DNA of 31,159 bases from Verrucomicrobiales bacterium (GCA_003445095.1 DLVS01000675.1:1-31159); one strand, 5' to 3'; positions 8,357 through 16,170 are shown, numbered from the stretch's first letter. Translations and numbers: made by a program. The notes: generated by a model not told the origin, from the sequence alone.

Positions 8357-9169
8357 TCAGGAACTTGCGCTGGTGTAATGACGGAGCGAAGCGCGCCAAA
8401 AGAGCTCGCTCGCGCCGTAACAGACCACGGCCAGTCCCAAAAGTAGCGCCGCTTCGCCCGGGGCCTTCAGTTTCTCGGTGAGGAGTTTCACGGGCACATT
8501 CGCAACGATTAGCATGGGGAGGACGAAGGTGAATACCGCTTTGAAGGCTCCCCGCGGAAAGGCCGATTCCGGCAGCCGCGCGATGTTAAAGAGATTGTAA
8601 TATCCCCAAACGATGCCTTGCGCACGTACGGTCCAGAAGGCGATCGCCGAGAGTAGGAACATCAGTGAGTAATGAACCACCAAGGCGGCGCCACAAAGCA
8701 CGGCAAAACCAACGAGCTCTCCGACGGTGGGCCGCAGGTTCAGTTGGTCGGCGGCGTACACCATCACGGCCAGAGCCGCCGCGGCATTGATATAAGAGCC
8801 CAAGTCCACTTTCCGCACGGACACCAAGAACCGCGTGTTCACCGGCAGGAGAAGGAGGAAATCGAACCGACCCGTGCGAATGTGTTCGGAGAGTTCGGTC
8901 AGGTTGACCAAAAAAAACGCCGTGAACAGTTGCTGCACAAAGCTGGCGCAGCCTACGAGCATCACGACCTGCCATTTCGTCCAGCCAGCAATCTCCTCGG
9001 TGTGTGAGTAGAGCACCGACATGAACGCCAATTGCAACGCGAACCAAAGCAGTTCCACGACAATCCAGAGTCCGAAGTTGAGCTTGAACTGCATCTCGCG
9101 CGTGACGCTATTACGCCACAGCGCTTGGTAGAGTCCGGCGTAACGGCGGAGGGCGGAGGGCGGATTCAT
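8357..9169 (-). CDS. ABC-2 family transporter permease (ABC2_membrane_6 type), second of pair
   Basis: A 270-residue integral membrane protein beginning MNPPSALRRYAGLYQALWRN. I prefer ATG 9169 over a start 21 codons upstream because GGAGGA lies 4 nt before it and the preceding gene stops 1 nt upstream, so translation is probably coupled. The pattern of about six hydrophobic helices, an N-terminal MQFKLNF..WI.VELLWF helix and the conserved LSEHIRTGRFDFLLLLPVN segment fit the ABC-2 permease family found in pairs with a separate ATPase. Such systems export hydrophobic compounds or act in the cell envelope; the substrate is unknown. The partner ATPase is not adjacent in the window. Confidence 0.92.
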   Translation of the reverse strand: MNPPSALRRYAGLYQALWRNSVTREMQFKLNFGLWIVVELLWFALQLAFMSVLYSHTEEIAGWTKWQVVMLVGCASFVQQLFTAFFLVNLTELSEHIRTGRFDFLLLLPVNTRFLVSVRKVDLGSYINAAAALAVMVYAADQLNLRPTVGELVGFAVLCGAALVVHYSLMFLLSAIAFWTVRAQGIVWGYYNLFNIARLPESAFPRGAFKAVFTFVLPMLIVANVPVKLLTEKLKAPGEAALLLGLAVVCYGASELFWRASLRHYTSASS

Positions 9170-9170
9170 A

Positions 9171-9977
9171 TCATCCTCCAAATGCGGAATAACGACGGAC
9201 GCCTCGAGCCCAGACATACCGAGCCACTCCAAACATCGCGACTACCCAGAAGAGTTGTATCGCCAATCCCGCGAGCCGTTCCGTCTCGGATATTCGTCCC
9301 AAATAGACTGCGGCCGGAAAGTAGCACAGGTACGGATAGGGCGTCAGAAAGAGGAGTTTCGCCAGTGTCGGCGAAAGAATGTCCAGCGGGAATAAGTGTC
9401 CACTCGCGATGTATTCAAACGCAAATTGGATGAAGATGAAGGTGCTGACGTCGAGGACCCAAAACGCCAGCAACGCCATCGTGTAGGCCATGAAAAACTG
9501 GAGTAGGCCAGCTAAGACCACCGAGATCGCGAAAACGCCCAGAGTAGCCGGATCGCTCGGCGCCACGACATAGTCATGCAAGTAGAGCGTGAAGAGGGTC
9601 ACTGGAACCAGCGCTACCGTGCTGTAAATGGTGCGCCCAGAAACGTAGAGGCTCAGTCGGTAAGTGAGATAGTCCACCGGCTTGAGTAAGAGTTGGCTGA
9701 TCAGCCCGTCCTTGATGTCACTGGCAATCTGCCAGTCGTCCTCGGCCACGGCGGTCAGCGCATCAATGAAGGTAACCAGCAAATAGTAGCTAATCATTGC
9801 GCGCAGCGTGTACTCACCGACCACGGCGTCCGGCCCCTTCCCCGCGAAAATGGCCTTCCACACGAAAAGGGTTCCCATCAACGGAACCAGGCCCAGGACC
9901 GCCCGAAAGAGGAAATTGACCCGGTACACCAGCGTGTTCTGGATCCCGACCTTGAAAACGTGCAAATACTTCCCCAT
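9171..9977 (-). CDS. ABC-2 family transporter permease (ABC2_membrane_6 type), first of pair
   Basis: A 268-residue membrane protein beginning MGKYLHVFKVGIQNTLVYRVNFL, with about six transmembrane helices. DIKDGLISQLLLKPVDYLTYRL and FPLDILSPTLAKLLFLTPYPY are hallmarks of the ABC2_membrane_6 family. It precedes the second permease by 1 nt (TGA 9171-9173, ATG 9167-9169), so the two probably form a heterodimeric channel. The usual gene order is ATPase, permease, permease. Here the space upstream of 9977 holds no ATPase but an RHS-repeat fragment and an IS110 element, so the ATP-binding gene was either lost or displaced by rearrangement, or sits elsewhere. Confidence 0.93.
   Translation of the reverse strand: MGKYLHVFKVGIQNTLVYRVNFLFRAVLGLVPLMGTLFVWKAIFAGKGPDAVVGEYTLRAMISYYLLVTFIDALTAVAEDDWQIASDIKDGLISQLLLKPVDYLTYRLSLYVSGRTIYSTVALVPVTLFTLYLHDYVVAPSDPATLGVFAISVVLAGLLQFFMAYTMALLAFWVLDVSTFIFIQFAFEYIASGHLFPLDILSPTLAKLLFLTPYPYLCYFPAAVYLGRISETERLAGLAIQLFWVVAMFGVARYVWARGVRRYSAFGG
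9174..9179 (-). promoter_or_regulatory. Shine-Dalgarno inside upstream stop region, sets start of second permease
   Basis: GGAGGA (read on the minus strand) is formed by the last two Gly codons of the first permease, followed by its TGA and then the ATG at 9169. It fixes the start of the downstream permease and indicates translational coupling. Confidence 0.8.
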
Positions 9978-10057
9978 CGCGCGGGCGCACCTTAAAGCAG
10001 GGCCGAGAAAGGAGAAGCCTCAAGGCGTCGGGGTGACATGACTGAGCCGCAACCCGC

Positions 10058-10419
10058 AGCAGTCTTGCGGACAAAATCTGGAACTACGCGTCGGACGTTG
10101 GAGGCAGTTGCGGCGGCGGCGCTGGGGGCGGCACTTCCACCGTGACAGATCCGTTGGGCCGCCAGGGCATTGAGACCCGCTCTCCGTACGGTTTGGTGAC
10201 GAAGGTCGAGCGCAAATCGGGCGCCTTGACGCGGACCCGGACGATCACCTATCCCCCAGCGACCAGCAGGAGGGGGAGGATTACCCCTGCGACATTGCCG
10301 ACGAGGGCGGGCGCGTTCGTTCGTTGCGGTACGACACTTACGGCCGGTTAACCACGGCAACGGACTTGGGCGGGAATGTCTTTACGAGCGAGTACGACGC
10401 GACGAGCGGCACGTGGAAG
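10058..10419 (+). pseudogene. Frameshifted RHS/YD-repeat fragment
   Basis: Two segments in different frames read as RHS repeats. From about 10142, TDPLGRQGIETRSPYGLVTK and SGALTRTRTITY lie in one frame. From about 10300, RVRSLRYDTYGRLTTATDLG and NVFTSEYDATSGT lie in the next frame. The YD-T.GRL-TDLGGN-YD spacing is the classical RHS/YD repeat. The frame change near 10260 and the loss of everything before and after make this a remnant. The readable part ends around 10415, at the presumed left boundary of the IS110 element. RHS proteins are large secreted or polymorphic-toxin shells; no toxin or core domain remains here. Confidence 0.6.
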
Positions 10420-10566
10420 AAATGGGGGGGGCAATGGGGTCACCCATTAGCAACTTCGCCCCAAAATCGCGGCGGGAAACGGGGAGTAACTGGATTGAAC
10501 GGAGCTGATAGGGCGGGCATCGTGCGGTCGATGTTCCATTTCGGCGGAAGCCAAGACCGATCTCTC

Positions 10567-10747
10567 AATGGTGCTGAATCAGCCCGTCCATTAGCATGGT
10601 CCCTTTGGGCAGCGAGGAAGCTATTGGTGAAGCGGTCCGCGGGTTTTTTCTGCGGGCCGTTATCCCGTTTGGAAGACTGCCTTTTCTGGAAGATCCAGAG
10701 GCCGGCCCGAGATGGGGCAGAGTTGAACACTCACACCTTGTCCCACG
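10567..10747 (+). ncRNA. Candidate IS110 bridge RNA
   Basis: This is the structured non-coding segment just upstream of the transposase. Hairpins seen by eye: 10567-10592 (AATGG/CCATT enclosing GCTGA/TCAGC), 10632-10660 (CGGTCCGC pairing with GCGGGCCG, one G-U pair), and 10684-10700 (TCTGGA/TCCAGA, loop of 3). An additional hairpin at 10433-10448 repeats the AATGG/CCATT stem and is followed by the same AGCA. The length of about 180 nt is close to described IS110 bridge RNAs. TGGAAG occurs twice inside (10670-10675, 10687-10692) and also at both presumed element ends, as expected for guide loops that pair with donor and target. Exact RNA ends and fold are inferred, not computed. Confidence 0.45.
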
Positions 10748-12178
10748 ATGAAAGCTCGCCACAAGCACCAGGGCCGATCGAAACGTCCGCTCGCGCCCAG
10801 TTCCCAGATGCCGGTGATCCACCCGCACGCCGCGGGCATTGACATCGGGGCCACCTCACATTGGGTCTGCGTTCCTGAAGATGCCGTGCCCGATACTCAA
10901 GGGCCGGTGCGCGAATTCGGGGCGTTTACGAAGGATCTGGATGAACTGGTCCAGTGGTTGCGCCAGTGCCAGGTCCAGACGGTCGCGATGGAATCCACCT
11001 CGGTGTATTGGATCCCGTTGTTTCAAAAGTTGGAAACGGCGGGGATCGAGGTGTCCTTGGTCAACGCGCGGCACGTGCGGCACGTGCCCGGACGCAAGAG
11101 CGATTACCAGGACTGCCAGTGGCTGCAACGCTTGCACAGCTATGGGCTGCTCAACGGTTCGTTTCGTCCGAGTGATGATATCTGCCGACTGCGCACGTTG
11201 CTGCGGCACCGCGACAACCTGACGCGAGCCGCGGGGTCCGCGGTGCAGCACATGCAAGGAGCCCTTAACCAAATGAATCTGCATCTGCACCACGCGGTCA
11301 GCGACCTCAATGGCGCGACGGGGCTGCGCATTGTGGACGCGATCCTGGCGGGAGAGCGCCGGCCGGAGAAGCTGGTGGAACTGCGCGACGAGCAATGCAC
11401 CAAGACTACGCCGGAGGAATTAGCTGCCGCGCTTCAAGGGGATTGGCGGGAGGAGCACCTGTTTGTGCTGCGTCAGTCGCTAGAGACCTATCGCCATCTG
11501 CTTCAGCAAATGGAGTCGTGCGATGCTCAAGTTGAAATCGTGCTGACCCGCGTGGTGGTTAATCCGTCGATGGTGGAGGAGCACGATCGCCCTAAAAATC
11601 CTCCTGCGAACGACTCCCGAGCCCCTAAGCGCAAAAAGTTCAAGAAGCTCAAGTCGAGCACGGGCCTCAAGCGGGACGTGAGCGCCGAGTTGACGCGAAT
11701 CGCGGGCGTGGATTTGACCCGGATCACTGGGCTCAATGTGTTGGCGGTCCTGATCGTGATTTCCGAAGTGGGGGTGGATATGAGCCGCTGGCGCAACGCC
11801 AAAGCGTTCTGCTCGTGGCTCGGGCTGTGTCCGGGCAACAAGATCAGCGGAGGAAAAGTCTTGAGCAGCCACACCGTGCATGTCGTCAATCGCGTGTCGA
11901 TCCTACTGCGGACGGTAGCACCGTCGGTCGGTCGCTCGGAGACCTGGCTGGGGCTCTTTCACCGCCGGATGCGGGCGCGCTTAGGCCCTGCTTCCGCCAA
12001 CACCGCCACAGCGCGCAAGCTCGCCTGCCTGATCTACCATTTATTGAAGTACAAGGAGCAGTACATCGACGTCGACTGCTTAATCTATGCCGAAAAGATC
12101 CGCAAAAGCCGCCTCACCAAACTATCTAAACAAGCAGAAGACCTTGGTTTCGAGCTCATTAAGAAACCCGCCACCTGA
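10748..12178 (+). CDS. IS110-family transposase (DEDD recombinase)
   Basis: A 476-residue protein. The N-terminal RuvC-like DEDD domain has D32 (GIDIGATSHW), E82 (AMESTSVYW), D119 and D122 (GRKSDYQDCQW). A long helical linker follows, with a basic segment around 292-305 (RAPKRKKFKKLKSS). The C-terminal transposase_20 domain (about 314-400) has the helix-hairpin-helix ITGLNVLAVLIVISEVG and the FCSWLGLCPGNKISGGK segment, where the recombinase serine is expected. The protein is longer than many family members because of the linker and tail. It acts with a structured RNA from the element to recombine donor and target DNA through a circular intermediate. No internal stop or frameshift is visible, so it is probably functional. 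It ends inside the first unit of a 29-bp tandem repeat. Confidence 0.96.
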   Translation: MKARHKHQGRSKRPLAPSSQMPVIHPHAAGIDIGATSHWVCVPEDAVPDTQGPVREFGAFTKDLDELVQWLRQCQVQTVAMESTSVYWIPLFQKLETAGIEVSLVNARHVRHVPGRKSDYQDCQWLQRLHSYGLLNGSFRPSDDICRLRTLLRHRDNLTRAAGSAVQHMQGALNQMNLHLHHAVSDLNGATGLRIVDAILAGERRPEKLVELRDEQCTKTTPEELAAALQGDWREEHLFVLRQSLETYRHLLQQMESCDAQVEIVLTRVVVNPSMVEEHDRPKNPPANDSRAPKRKKFKKLKSSTGLKRDVSAELTRIAGVDLTRITGLNVLAVLIVISEVGVDMSRWRNAKAFCSWLGLCPGNKISGGKVLSSHTVHVVNRVSILLRTVAPSVGRSETWLGLFHRRMRARLGPASANTATARKLACLIYHLLKYKEQYIDVDCLIYAEKIRKSRLTKLSKQAEDLGFELIKKPAT

Positions 12179-12218
12179 GGGTTACTTGGAAGAAACCCGC
12201 CACCTGAGGGTTACTTGG
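12161..12218. repeat. Perfect 29-bp tandem duplication at the transposase stop codon
   Basis: Two identical 29-bp units occupy 12161-12189 and 12190-12218, followed by three more matching bases. The first contains the transposase TGA (12176-12178). Each unit carries a small hairpin, AACCC - 9 nt - GGGTT (12165-12183 and 12194-12212), and ends in ACTTGG, so TGGAAG is formed at each unit's exit. This may be a duplicated right end of the IS, or a REP-like target that the element entered. An assembly or replication slip is also possible. Confidence 0.9.
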
Positions 12219-12372
12219 AAGGTGTTTTTGGTAAGGGGTATGGGATTGCCAGCACTGCCACAGGACGCGTTGCCATTTGAAGGCCAGAGCGCGGAGGATG
12301 ACGTGAATGGCCTTTGCCGGCCTTCTTTTGGCGCTGATAGCACTCCTTGGCACACCCGCACCACACCTCGGC
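12219..12372 (-). pseudogene. Tail of a second IS110/IS116-family transposase, frameshifted
   Basis: On the minus strand, CAKECYQRQKKAGKGHS in one frame is followed after a one-base shift by ALAFKWQRVLWQCWQSHTPY in another. The order Y..R..KGK.H...RALAFKW.R.L..CWQ..TPY is the extreme C-terminus of many IS110/IS116/IS902 transposases. It differs from the complete transposase upstream, whose tail reads KLACLIYHLLKYKEQY, so this is a different element. Only about 50 residues survive, running from the 3' end of the pseudopilin gene to the tandem repeat. It points toward the intact element. Confidence 0.6.
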
Positions 12373-13107
12373 TCAGTTCGCCAACGCACGATTGGTGCGG
12401 AAATAATCCGTCACCGCCCACAAGTTCAGCGGGTACAGCGCGCCGCGATATTTGAGGAATTCCGCGTGACCGTCCGCGAACGCGTAGTTCGAGCCTCCGA
12501 CTTTGTTTTTGCGAGTCCCGCCGCTGTGCATGTTCCGGAGGATTTGATCCCGATCATTGCCTTCCAAGAAATCCATGTAGAAGTGATCCGAGTTGGTCAG
12601 TTTCTCGCCGAAGACGATCGTGAGATTGGGCTCGCGCAAGGCCGACTCGGGCATCGGACGATTCATCGCTTGATCAGCGCTGCTGAACCCGAGGCTGACT
12701 TTGTAATAGTCGTTCCAGCCATTGATAATAAAGGAGCGAATCGCTTGGTCGGGATCTCGTTCTTGGGCCGTACGTTGGGATTTGGTCGGATTTCGGCGAT
12801 CATTGGGGCACTGTAGGATAGATAGCATTCGGTATCCGGGCCGGAGCTGAGTTGGCCAGCGGTGGTCGTTGCGGCGCTCAGGAAAACTTCCCTTGTTATC
12901 GTCCACGTACATCGTGGCGCTCAAGCCTAGTTGGTGGAGGTTGTTGAGACACTGAATCGATCGCGCCTTTTCGCGGGCTCGCCCCAGCGTGGGCAACAGC
13001 ATGCCCGCAAGAATGGCGATAATCGCGATGACCACTAGAAGCTCGATCAAGGTGAACGCGCTGGCTCGGAGAGCTGAGAGCACGAGACGGTGTCGAAAAG
13101 GCGCCAT
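12373..13107 (-). CDS. Type II secretion-like pseudopilin, H-X9-DG family
   Basis: A 244-residue protein. A short basic leader ([17 protein letters not shown]) is followed by [19 protein letters not shown], the prepilin peptidase recognition site and N-terminal helix. Cleavage is expected before F18, with Ala in place of the usual Gly before the site. The C-terminal half is the beta-domain of the H-X9-DG (DUF1559-like) group, with [12 protein letters not shown] near the end. Verrucomicrobiota and Planctomycetota carry dozens of these paralogues. Their role is uncertain, probably in a secretion pseudopilus or cell-surface assembly. It is divergent from carB. Its 3' end abuts the IS110 relic, and its stop may use sequence brought by that junction. 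Confidence 0.93.
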   Translation of the reverse strand: MAPFRHRLVLSALRASAFTLIELLVVIAIIAILAGMLLPTLGRAREKARSIQCLNNLHQLGLSATMYVDDNKGSFPERRNDHRWPTQLRPGYRMLSILQCPNDRRNPTKSQRTAQERDPDQAIRSFIINGWNDYYKVSLGFSSADQAMNRPMPESALREPNLTIVFGEKLTNSDHFYMDFLEGNDRDQILRNMHSGGTRKNKVGGSNYAFADGHAEFLKYRGALYPLNLWAVTDYFRTNRALAN

Positions 13108-13223
13108 GGCTGGGATTCGGAGGTACCCTATGCCGGAACGCGCCGACCGAACAGGGCTTTTCGCCGCCTTTCGTTTCTCGACACTTCACGCTGGGTCTGG
13201 CTTGCTCCGCTGGCTTTTTGCGC

Positions 13224-15017
13224 ATGAACGCTGACCTACTCACCAAGGCCAAGTCGCTGGGGTTCTCTGACCGTCAGATCGCGCATCTCACTGGCCGGAC
13301 GGAGGACGAAGTTCGGGCGGAACGGAAGGCGCTCGGCCTCGTTCCCAGTTATCGGCTCGTCGATACGTGCGCCGCTGAATTCGAAGCGTACACGCCTTAT
13401 TTCTATTCGACCTACGACCGCGGCGACGACGAGGTGAAGCCCTCCGATCGGAAGAAGGTCATGATCCTCGGCGGCGGGCCCAACCGGATCGGCCAAGGCA
13501 TTGAGTTCGACTATTGCTGCGTGCATGCGGCCTTCGCCTTGAAGGAGGACGGTTTCGAGACGTTGATGGTGAACTCGAATCCGGAAACCGTTTCAACCGA
13601 CTACGACACTTCGGACAAACTGTTTTTCGAGCCGCTCACGCTGGAGGACGTGTTGCACATCTACGAGCGCGAAGGCTGCTGGGGCGCGATCGCGCAGTTT
13701 GGGGGACAGACTCCGCTGAACCTAGCGCTCGGCCTCCAGAAAAATGGCGTCAATATCATCGGCACTTCGCCGCAGAGCATTGAGATCGCGGAGGACCGCA
13801 AGCTCTTCGCGGCGATGTTGCGAAAGTTGAATATTCCGCAGCCTCCGAACGGCTTAGCGGTAAACAGCGAAGAAGCTTTGGCGGCCGCCCATCGCCTTAC
13901 CTATCCGGTGCTGGTGCGGCCGTCGTTCGTATTGGGCGGCCGTGCGATGCAAATTGTTTATTCGGATGCCGAGTTGACCCATTACATGAAGTTTGCGGTC
14001 GAGGCGTCGCCGGAGCGCCCGGTCTTGGTCGATAAGTTTCTCGAGGACGCGACGGAAGTGGACGTTGATTGCATCGCGGATGTCGGCCAGTTCGATGATC
14101 CGGGTAAAGGGACCATTGTCCTGGGCGGTTTACTGGAGCACATCGAATTCGCCGGGGTCCACTCGGGAGACGCGGCGATGGTCCTGCCTCCACATACCTT
14201 GTCTGCTCAGGTGATTCAAACCATCCGCGACTACACGCACGCGATGGCGAAAGAACTCAAGGTCGTTGGCCTCATGAACGTGCAGTACGCCGTCAAGGGT
14301 GACGTGGTGTATGTCTTGGAAGTGAATCCACGCGCTTCGCGGACGGTTCCATTCGTGTCGAAGGCGATTGGCGTGCCGCTGGCAAAGCTGGCGGCCAAAG
14401 TCATGGCGGGAAAAACACTGCGCGACCTTGGTTTCACTGAAGAGATTTGGCCGAAGTACTGGGCCGTGAAGGAATCGGTATTTCCGTTCAACAAATTCTT
14501 GGGGCAGGACATCATTCTTTCTCCGGAAATGCGTTCCACCGGCGAGGTCATGGGCCTGGATGAGGACCTCGGCATTGCCTATGCCAAGGCGCAGATGGCC
14601 GCAAACTCACCGCTGCCGCTCGCCGGCAAGGTTTTCCTTAGCGTCGGCGATCTGCACAAAAAAGAAGTGGCCGCGGTCGCCCGCCAGTTTGCGGACCTGG
14701 GATTCAATCTCGTCGCGACCGGCGGAACGGCGACCGTGTTGGAGCAGGCAGGACTGAAGGTCGAACGGATTTTCAAGCTCAACGAAGGTGCCCGCCCTAA
14801 CCCCGTGGATTTGCTCAAGAACAAAGAGATTCAGTTAGTCATCAATACGCCCAGTGGCGCCACACCGCGAGCCGACGAAGTTAAGATTCGGACGACGGCG
14901 GTGATGACCGGCACTCCGATCATGACCACCCTGAGTGGCGCCCGCGCGGCGGCCATAGGAATCGCGGCATTGCAAAAGCGGGGTTATTCCGTGAAGACGG
15001 TGCAGGAGTATCACTGA
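13224..15017 (+). CDS. carB: Carbamoyl-phosphate synthase large subunit, C-terminal half only
   Basis: A 597-residue protein that aligns by eye with residues from about 480 to the end of typical 1070-residue CarB. It starts with part of the oligomerisation domain (MNADLLTKAKSLGFSDRQIA, then YRLVDTCAAEFEAYTPY). The second ATP-grasp domain follows (GGGPNRIGQGIEFDYC at 83-98; NSNPETVSTDYDTSD; RPSFVLGGRAM; EVNPRASRTVPFVSKA), which phosphorylates carbamate to carbamoyl phosphate. The C-terminal MGS-like allosteric domain (from about 460) follows. The N-terminal carboxyphosphate half is absent: the upstream 110 bp do not encode it in any frame and lead into a divergent gene. Split carB genes are known in Aquifex and some methanogens. 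ATG 13224 is chosen over TTG 13218; neither has a clear Shine-Dalgarno. Confidence 0.95.
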   Translation: MNADLLTKAKSLGFSDRQIAHLTGRTEDEVRAERKALGLVPSYRLVDTCAAEFEAYTPYFYSTYDRGDDEVKPSDRKKVMILGGGPNRIGQGIEFDYCCVHAAFALKEDGFETLMVNSNPETVSTDYDTSDKLFFEPLTLEDVLHIYEREGCWGAIAQFGGQTPLNLALGLQKNGVNIIGTSPQSIEIAEDRKLFAAMLRKLNIPQPPNGLAVNSEEALAAAHRLTYPVLVRPSFVLGGRAMQIVYSDAELTHYMKFAVEASPERPVLVDKFLEDATEVDVDCIADVGQFDDPGKGTIVLGGLLEHIEFAGVHSGDAAMVLPPHTLSAQVIQTIRDYTHAMAKELKVVGLMNVQYAVKGDVVYVLEVNPRASRTVPFVSKAIGVPLAKLAAKVMAGKTLRDLGFTEEIWPKYWAVKESVFPFNKFLGQDIILSPEMRSTGEVMGLDEDLGIAYAKAQMAANSPLPLAGKVFLSVGDLHKKEVAAVARQFADLGFNLVATGGTATVLEQAGLKVERIFKLNEGARPNPVDLLKNKEIQLVINTPSGATPRADEVKIRTTAVMTGTPIMTTLSGARAAAIGIAALQKRGYSVKTVQEYH

Positions 15018-15266
15018 GTCGCTTGCTGTTTTTTGGTTCGGAGCCCTGGCTTCAGCGGCGGGGCGTCAATGGCAGACTCGGGGCAGGAAGAACTACCTCA
15101 ACGACTGGACGATGCATTCGACGCGGGGAATGTACCTGGGCGGACTATTTGATGATTCGTGGCTTACTGGTTTTCGAATCGGACGATTTCCTTGTGCTGG
15201 GTGCGCTTGACGGAAAGTGACTGTTGGAGCATCATCAAACAGACCGTTTCAATCATCATCTGCACC

Positions 15267-16139
15267 ATGAACCGAAAACCTACAATACGGCGCCGCTCGG
15301 CCTCCGGCTTCACCTTGATTGAACTTCTGGTAGTGATTGCGATCATCGCGATCCTAGCCGGGATGTTGCTGCCGTCGTTGGCCAAGGCGAAATCCAAAGC
15401 CCAAGGTGTTCAATGCATGAACAACACCCGGCAATTACTACTCGCCTGGCGGTTGTATGCGGACGATCACCGCGGTGTCTTCGCCCCCAACGAGGATAAT
15501 CCGAATGGCGGGTGGATTCGCGGCAACATGAATTACTCGGGAGGCGATCCGGCCGGCTCGAACACCAATTTGCAGTACTTGCTCGATCCGCAATGGGCGA
15601 AGTTAGGGCCGTATACGCGCAGTCCGCAGATTTATCATTGTCCGGCCGATATGAGCAAAAGTTTCGGCAAGAAGGGACCATCGCGCGTTCGCAGTATCGC
15701 CATGAGCCAAGCCATTGGGCCCAACCTACAGGGACTTGCTACCGGCCGTGGTGGCTGGCTGCCAGCGCCGACCTTCAAGGTGTACATCAAGGAGTCGGAT
15801 TTGACGGTGCCGGGCCCTTCGCTGACCTGGATCTTTATTGATGAGCATCCGGATAGCATTAACGACGGCGGGTTCGCGGTGAAGATGGATGCCGAGGAGA
15901 TGATTGACTGGCCGGCGTGGTATCACAATGGCGCGGGTGGTCTGGCTTTTGCCGATGGGCACTCGGAAATCAAGCGTTGGGTGGATGGTCGAACCAAGGC
16001 GCGAGTGCGATTCGACATCGGCAATCCTGACATCACGCGCAAAACGATGCCGGGCAACAAAGACCTGTACTGGTTCCGCGAACGCACCTCGGCGTGGGCC
16101 GATGGAACCCCGGGCGGCCCGACCCGGAAGGGCGGCTGA
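15267..16139 (+). CDS. Type II secretion-like pseudopilin, H-X9-DG family
   Basis: A 290-residue protein from ATG 15267 (MNRKPTIRRRSASG). The frame is open 36 codons further upstream, but that part lacks protein character and would misplace the leader. Cleavage is expected between G14 and F15 of [23 protein letters not shown]. Typical second block: KSKAQGVQCMNNTRQLLLAW. Toward the end, NGAGGLAFADGHSEIKRW is the H-X9-DG-like signature. The tail is rich in Gly, Pro and Lys. It is not the closest possible match to the pseudopilin at 12.4-13.1 kb: the leader helices are nearly identical but the beta-domains differ. A strong terminator follows at 16171, so it is probably the last gene of its transcript. 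Confidence 0.94.
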   Translation: MNRKPTIRRRSASGFTLIELLVVIAIIAILAGMLLPSLAKAKSKAQGVQCMNNTRQLLLAWRLYADDHRGVFAPNEDNPNGGWIRGNMNYSGGDPAGSNTNLQYLLDPQWAKLGPYTRSPQIYHCPADMSKSFGKKGPSRVRSIAMSQAIGPNLQGLATGRGGWLPAPTFKVYIKESDLTVPGPSLTWIFIDEHPDSINDGGFAVKMDAEEMIDWPAWYHNGAGGLAFADGHSEIKRWVDGRTKARVRFDIGNPDITRKTMPGNKDLYWFRERTSAWADGTPGGPTRKGG

Positions 16140-16170
16140 GCGGCCCTTCGCAGCTATTTGCAATTTCATA

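Larger units (their letters stand above)
10420..12192 (+). mobile_element. IS110-family insertion sequence
   Basis: The element consists of about 320 bp of non-coding 5' DNA, a full-length IS110-type transposase (10748-12178) and a very short 3' end. This long left, short right arrangement is that of the IS110 subgroup, in which the left end encodes the guide (bridge) RNA. IS110 elements lack terminal inverted repeats and make little or no target duplication, so the boundaries are inferred. I place the left one where RHS coding similarity ends and the right one within the 29-bp tandem repeat, because the hexamer TGGAAG occurs at 10414-10419, 12187-12192 and 12216-12221. The right end could equally be at 12221. 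The element appears intact, so it may be mobile. Confidence 0.75.

Noticed and set aside
10856..11395. Long minus-strand open frame opposite the IS110 transposase
   Set aside because: It mirrors the codon structure of a clear transposase on the other strand and has no recognisable domain.
10748..12178. Possible assignment to the IS1111 subgroup
   Set aside because: The long non-coding region is at the 5' end and the 3' end is short, the opposite of IS1111.
15018..15266. In-frame stretch reading NYLNDWTMHSTRGMYLGG between carB and the pseudopilin
   Set aside because: No start codon, short, and no family recognised; it may be a fragment but cannot be supported.
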